Source of the DNA: Vermamoeba vermiformis | Lineage: Eukaryota; Tubulinea; Echinamoebida | Direction: 5' to 3' | DNA length: 64,000 nt | NCBI GenBank assembly: GCA_045837725.1 | Contig: JBEWZL010000246.1 | Location: 124,001-188,000, forward strand | Shown: positions 59,421 through 64,000 of the stretch, piece by piece | Position numbering within the stretch: position 1 is the first letter of the stretch | Layout: the number at the start of each line of letters is the position of its first letter | The notes under the pieces: model-generated | Seen by the model: only the letters and a program-made list of their open reading frames with translations | Told to the model about the DNA's origin: nothing | The model's database searches: none | Made by a program: the position numbers and the translations under genes

Positions 59421-60877
59421 TTATTTCTTCCAAGTGAGACCAGTAGTGTGGTATTGCTTAATATAAGGAGCAAGCTAATAAAAATTATCGAGATCAGAAC
59501 GAGGGTACGAAAATCCAATAATTAATACAGTGGCTACTTACAGATTTCAAGAAAGCGTTGAAAGAAGTAGCCCATTGAACTTGAACTTCGTCCCTATAAT
59601 AATTACGCGTTAGTATTCAGGTCGTTACAAAACTGAAAATTTTAGCCGCCGCTACACGAAGCATAGGAACGCTTAAATTGTAAACTAAAGAGATTAATAT
59701 GCCTGACCATATATCTCCTTTGCATATAGTACGATACTTACTTTCCCTTTTGATCACGAATAACTCTGTTGGAGTAGAACTCGGCAGATCCTCTGTTCTC
59801 TTCGACGAAAGGAACAGGAGCGGGTTCCTAGTAATATACTCGTTAATGCTCTAGTTCCGAGGCATATCCATATCTCTATTATAGCAATAATAGAGCTTCG
59901 ATTCAAAAAACAAAACGAGTTGTCAAGATCCGAAAACAGAACTTCAATCGCAATTACAATTTGAATATTTTAGACCCTCGATATTAATCAATGCCGTTTG
60001 TATGTATATAATACTTACGACGAAGACCCAAGAGAAGACGGCGCCGTTGGCCTCAGCAACAGCTTGCAACAATTGACCGTGCTTGTGGGCGCGACCAGCC
60101 TTCTCGTGCACAGCGGTGATTTGACTGCACAAATCAATCACGTCCTTGAAGAAGGCTTGGAGATCGTTCTGATTGGCTGGTTTCTTGTTCTCCGAGGCAC
60201 GACCGATCGCGGCTTGGAGGGCATTGAGAGCCTTCTCGAACAAAGCGGCCTAAATAAATAAAAGTGTCAGACGTTGTCATACAATATTCTAGTACTAATG
60301 TATTAGCTGTATAGGTATGAGCAATGTAATAATTAATTCGTTAGCACGAGCAGCAAATAAAGTCGTAAAGTATGCACGATGACTACAAGCAAATAAAAAC
60401 GACAATTTTAATATGTAAATTACGTATATTTATAATTGTGAAATTTGAATTGAACGAAGGAAAGTAGAAACCAAAAATAAATCTGATGAGAAAAATATCT
60501 TTTGATTACAACTGCTGACACCGCAATAAAATCAAAAATAATTTTATATCGTATATTTTTAGAATAACTACGAATTTTCTTTCATAAATATCAAGTAGAA
60601 ACGAACTTGAATTAAATATTAAAAATCAACAAATCTGATATTTTCTTACTTGTTGAGCAACTTCTCCGCCAATCTTGTTTGCAGCTTCGAGGAACTTAGG
60701 AAGGTGATCAGCAACAAGATTTCCAAACTCCTTGGAGGCAGCTGAAGAGCCACCAGAAGATGAAGATGAGGCAGCAGAGCCAGAGCTGCCCTTAAGCTTG
60801 CCCTCAATACGAGTGACTTGTTGCTCGACCTTAGCGAGCAATTCTTCGAGTTTCTTGACTTGAGCGTCGGCTGACAT
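59421..60877 (-). CDS. Cyclase-associated protein, N-terminal domain only
   Basis: CAP proteins bind adenylyl cyclase through an N-terminal coiled coil and help recycle cofilin-actin through the helical N-domain. The start gives MSADAQVKKLEELLAKVEQQ (coiled coil), then a Ser/Gly/Ala linker, then the folded domain: FGNLVADHLPKFLEAANKIG, AAIGRASENKKPANQNDLQA, VHEKAGRAHKHGQLLQAVAE, ANGAVFSWVFV, NRGSAEFYSNRVIRDQKGKD and LAPYIKQYHTTGLTWKK, then a stop. In full-length CAP the chain continues past this TGLxW motif into a Pro-rich linker, WH2 and the beta-helical actin-binding domain. None of these follow here. Exons are short, with introns of 45-380 bases. The missing C-terminal half may be a separate gene or lost. 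Confidence 0.88.
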
Positions 60878-62158
60878 TGTGTTTTGTTGGCGAGAGTTGG
60901 TTAAAATGTTCTTTTGTCGCCCTGGCGCACGAAAAACACGTTTTTCCGTACATGGAAGGAGGGAGAAAAACATATTTTTTTCTCCCAAGGGAGAAAAAAC
61001 TTTTATCAATTTTATTCGCATTATAATGTTAGGAGTCACGTGTCGGAGTCACGTGTTGACGGTTCACTGAACATAGTGAATCGGTCTAAAACTCCTTGGA
61101 TCTCGCTTTCTCCTCCATGTACCTGGGCGACAAACTATTCTACGCTCCTCGGGAGAAGGCTTTTCGGTCTCGGGTTGATTGTTTCCCTCGCCAGGGCTCG
61201 GGAATGCAATACAAGCCCTCGACGGAAAAACGCCACTTTTCTCCCTTGGTGCGTAAATAACTATTTCCCGCTTGTCTGACCAACCCACCACAACCACAAG
61301 CCCGATGTAATTTTGCTTACTTGTAGCACTGTGATGCTGTTAAGCTTGCGAAGTGTTTGTATGGCCCTTAAGAAGTAGATTTGGCTACAAAATCTAATTT
61401 TTCAAAGAATGACCAAAACGATATTAGACCACTAAATTTATATGTCTTAGCGAGCGTTAAGTAATCTAGCCTTTAATCGGGTAAAAAACGAATTTGCCTA
61501 TCAAAAGTTGAATTTTTGAGCGTCAAATTTCTTGCAAGTAAAAAACCGTTGGGAGTGGCTTGTTACGTTCATGTTCACTTGAGCAAGTCATAAGACTTTG
61601 CATATAGACCTATATAACCTATTTATTAACGTTAGGTAAGTTGGCAACAATTTGCACGTATCTTTTGGCGGTTAATCTATTAATTCACTTTGCGTTACGG
61701 TATCGAGCTGAATTTCAATAACGAATTGGCTGCTACTAATGTACTATCTCGTGGTATATCAATTTATTGTTAGCGTATTGCACCATTGATTCGATCGGGC
61801 TGTTGTGACGTCAAGCCGATCTTTTTGTGCTGAAAATTAAATTTAAATGAAGAACGGCACATAATTTCGCTTATATAAATACCCGAGATAGTACTTTAGT
61901 GCTTCTTAATTATTTATGAACGAGCTTCGCGGTTGAAAAACTGATTTGCTATTTCACACCCGAAACCCTAAAGCACGTTATTTTAAATTAATTAATTATT
62001 TGTAACATAAAAGCTCGATAAAATTTCTAATCCACCTATTAAATTCTTGCATTAAAATAATAATACTGTCGATTTTTTCTGGATTCGGCGCTAAACTCCA
62101 TTTTATTTAGATCCCTCACTAGAGCCCTAAACAACGAACAGCCCTACATATAGTAACC
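60878..62158. other. Long intergenic region with possible small transposon-like element
   Basis: About 1.28 kb. The left part (60926-61253) is bounded by inverted repeats. The right part (61300-62150) is AT-rich with no supported gene and should hold the promoter of the second aquaporin. Confidence 0.4.
60926..61253. repeat. Inverted-repeat-bounded element, MITE-like
   Basis: The left end has CGCAC then CGTTTTTCCGT (60939-60949). The right end has the inverse of both: ACGGAAAAACG (61222-61232) and GTGCG (61249-61253). Inside, GGGAGAAAAA, TTTTTTCTCCC and GGGAGAAAAAA alternate at 60961-60999, and TTTTCTCCCTTGG recurs at 61238-61249. The interior is GC-richer than its flanks and codes for nothing I can support. 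A short non-autonomous DNA transposon is one reading; a structured promoter is another. I did not find a clear target-site duplication. Confidence 0.4.
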
Positions 62159-63569
62159 ATGGCTGAGCAACAAAAGCACGTATTAGAAGCCGTGGCAGTC
62201 AATCCCAATGACGGCCAGATCACGGGTGAAGTCCCTGCGGCTATCGTGACCACTTATATTACACGAATTGAGCCCTTCGTAATTTGGATGGAACGAAGAG
62301 GTCTTCGTGCTAGCAACTTTATTATGGAGTTCCTTGGTGTATTTTTCTTAGTGTTTACTGTCGGATGCAACGTTGCCGTTGGTTCTGGCTTGGCTCCTCT
62401 TTCTATTGGTGTTATTCTTTGCTCTGTAATTTATTCTGGTGGTACGTATAATATTTGAAGCCTATTCTTAATTTTCAATACAGATCCAACGATATTATTT
62501 AAATTTCATTTAATTTTATTGTTTTCACAAGCCATTTATTATCAAAAACAGCTATTGATACTGTCATTATTTAACATGACTTATTTGCTGCCACAATAAC
62601 TTCTAATTAAAATTGATACTCCCGCGTGTTCTAGGCGGCACCGTTCAAATAATTTAACCAGCAATACTTGCAATGCTATATTAACAATTCACTTAAATAG
62701 GTTACGTGTCTGGTGCTCACTTCAATCCTGCTGTTTCATTGGCTGTTTACTTGCGAGGTCGTAAAATGTCTTTGTACAACACTCTCTTCTACATGGGTGC
62801 TCAATTATTGGCCGGTGTTGTTGCTGCTTGGGTAAGTCATGCTCATTAGAATCTATATTAACGCGAAGTATCGTTATTAACTTTTCTTTTCGGTAGATCT
62901 GCTACGGTATGTTCGGTATTGCCTGGGCCCTTCCTGGACCTACTCTTCCTCCTTTCTGGGGTCCCTGGAGAGTAAGTAACAACTTGATATTAAATACATC
63001 TCCAAACCGTTCGCTATAACGTTATTCGAATTTTCAATTTCGCGTTCAGTACATCCGTAACTAACGACCATTTATTTGTTCAATAGGCTTTGGTTGCTGA
63101 ATTCTTCTTCACCGCTGCTTTGTCTCACGCTGTCTTGCACACTGGTACTCGTCAAGACAACAACAACTTCTACGGTCTTGCCATCGGTTTCGTCGTCTTG
63201 GCTGGTGCCTCTGCCATCGGCCCCATCTCCGGTGGTACGTAACTATATGCTTAATACGTAAATACAACACGGAAATCTAATTCAATCGTTATTCAGGTGG
63301 TATGAACCCCGCTGTTGTCACTGGTTTTGCCCTCGTTGAGGCTCTTGCTGGTAACTCGTAAGTATCGATTGCAAGAGTTCTTAGTGTTCAAGTACAAGGG
63401 TACTAATATATTAAATAGTTACGAGCCTAATGCCAAATGGTTCTGGCTCTACTGGATCGCCGAAATGTTGGGCGGTGCCTTCGCTGCTGGTCTCTACCGT
63501 GCCATTCACTTCAGAGAGGACTTGGCTCGCTCTTACGCCAACCTCCCTGGCTCTGGCTCCAATGTCTAA
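62159..63569 (+). CDS. Aquaporin-like MIP channel
   Basis: Six or seven exons. The start at 62159 gives MAEQQKHVLEAVAVNPNDGQ. First pore loop: SGAHFNPAVSLAVYLRGR (canonical NPA). Second pore loop: SGGGMNPAVVTGFALVEAL, where Val takes the place of the Arg that normally follows NPA in the selectivity filter. Six membrane helices can be traced (for example NFIMEFLGVFFLVFTVGCN, FYGLAIGFVVLAGASAIGPI, WFWLYWIAEMLGGAFAAGLY). The first intron (about 240 bases) is longer than the others. Codon use is strongly biased, suggesting high expression. Loss of the filter Arg should widen the pore, so solutes other than water are possible. Confidence 0.9.
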
Positions 63570-63877
63570 GCTGTAGCCGAAAATTATTTAAAAACCAAGT
63601 TGCTGTGGATGTGCAACAGACAAAAACATCAGATCTGCAGCATCTTGGCGAACTGTTATTTATATTAAATGTTGTTAAGTTATTATGATAGTTTTGTTCA
63701 ATAAACTTCGTTTTTGCGAAGCTGCCTGCATTTCTGCATCCAGACAAGAATTCCCGCCTAATAAACTCGATCCAATCAAATTGCAATTAAAATAGTTGCA
63801 AAACAAGAACACTAGTTTAGATAGAGGAGGTTTTTTATATTTATTAATATTTTTTCGTCATTAGAACTAACACGCGT
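63570..63877. other. Convergent spacer
   Basis: About 308 bases with the aquaporin 3' flank (AATAAACTTCG near 63700 may be a polyadenylation signal) and the 3' flank of the next minus-strand gene. Nothing else. Confidence 0.4.
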
Positions 63878-64000
63878 TTATTGTTGGTTGGTGCTCTGCT
63901 CGACGGTGTGGGGTTGTTCGTTATCTTCTTTGGGCTTGTGCACTTTAACAACATCAGGAAGAGGGTGCTTGGGACCGCGCTTGCCTTGAGGATCGGAAGG
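63878..64000 (-). CDS. C-terminal end of an unidentified protein (5' part outside window)
   Basis: On the minus strand an open frame enters from the right edge and reads SDPQGKRGPKHPLPDVVKVH and on to a Gln/Asn-rich end (EQSTNQQ, then stop at 63880-63878). It is polar and charged, without a recognisable domain. Codon bias resembles the adjacent aquaporin. Too little is visible to name it. Confidence 0.55.
   Translation of the reverse strand, partial: PSDPQGKRGPKHPLPDVVKVHKPKEDNEQPHTVEQSTNQQ

Noticed and set aside
61064-61297. Minus-strand 77-codon frame inside the inverted-repeat element
   Set aside because: It lies in repeat-like GC-richer DNA and has no recognisable domain.

Overview
The window is nuclear DNA from a compact, intron-dense microbial eukaryote. 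Genes sit close together on both strands and most carry several introns of about 45-120 nt. Donors read GTAAGT or GTACGT, and a CTAAC/CTAAT-like branch motif often lies just before the acceptor. The gene content (CAP, RIO2, a Doa10/MARCH6-type E3, secreted cysteine-rich and GPI-tailed surface proteins, Asn-rich linkers) fits a free-living protist, perhaps an amoebozoan. That placement is inference. I see no rRNA, tRNA, CRISPR array, retroelement or virus-like element.

Layout. 1-5.0 kb (+): the C-terminal part of a Rieske-type PAO-like oxygenase, then an F-box-like/WGR protein. 5.3-7.1 kb (-): an ankyrin/double U-box protein whose ankyrin hairpins are built from single-codon exons. 7.1-8.2 kb: an unresolved stretch. 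8.3 kb (+): a 55-residue zinc-finger-like protein. 8.7-9.6 kb (-): a DUF4281/ABA4-like membrane protein. 10.1-13.6 kb (+): a tandem pair of secreted beta-propeller proteins. 13.9-19.5 kb (-): a tandem duplication of a two-gene unit, 6-phosphogluconate dehydrogenase plus an ADP-ribosyltransferase-like gene, with one dehydrogenase copy reduced to a fragment. 19.9-26.4 kb: a cysteine-rich secreted protein (+), a GNAT acetyltransferase (-) and a large GPI-type surface protein with a Pro-rich stalk (+). 26.5-31.5 kb (+): RIO2 kinase and an unrecognised acidic nuclear-type protein. 31.7-35.7 kb: GH43 glycosidase (-), metallophosphoesterase (+) and a small Gly-rich protein (+). 36.5-43.8 kb (+): the MARCH6/Doa10-like E3 and a WD-repeat-like protein. 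44.3-48 kb (+): a HEPN-TPR-Sel1-MYND protein. 48.3-52.4 kb: a GST (-) and an F-box/SNF2 protein with a shortened second helicase lobe (+). 52.6-64 kb: a cysteine-rich secreted protein, two aquaporins, a GPI-type protein, a kelch/EGF protein, a CAP made of the N-terminal domain only, and the end of one further gene.

Themes are ubiquitin ligation (U-box, RING-CH and two F-box proteins), secreted or cell-surface proteins (seven or more with signal peptides, several with GPI-like tails), and membrane transport. The most unusual observation is the run of eight micro-exons, seven of them one codon long, in the ankyrin gene. Coding coordinates were joined by hand from reading frame, splice signals and protein-family fit. 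They have not been checked against transcripts.
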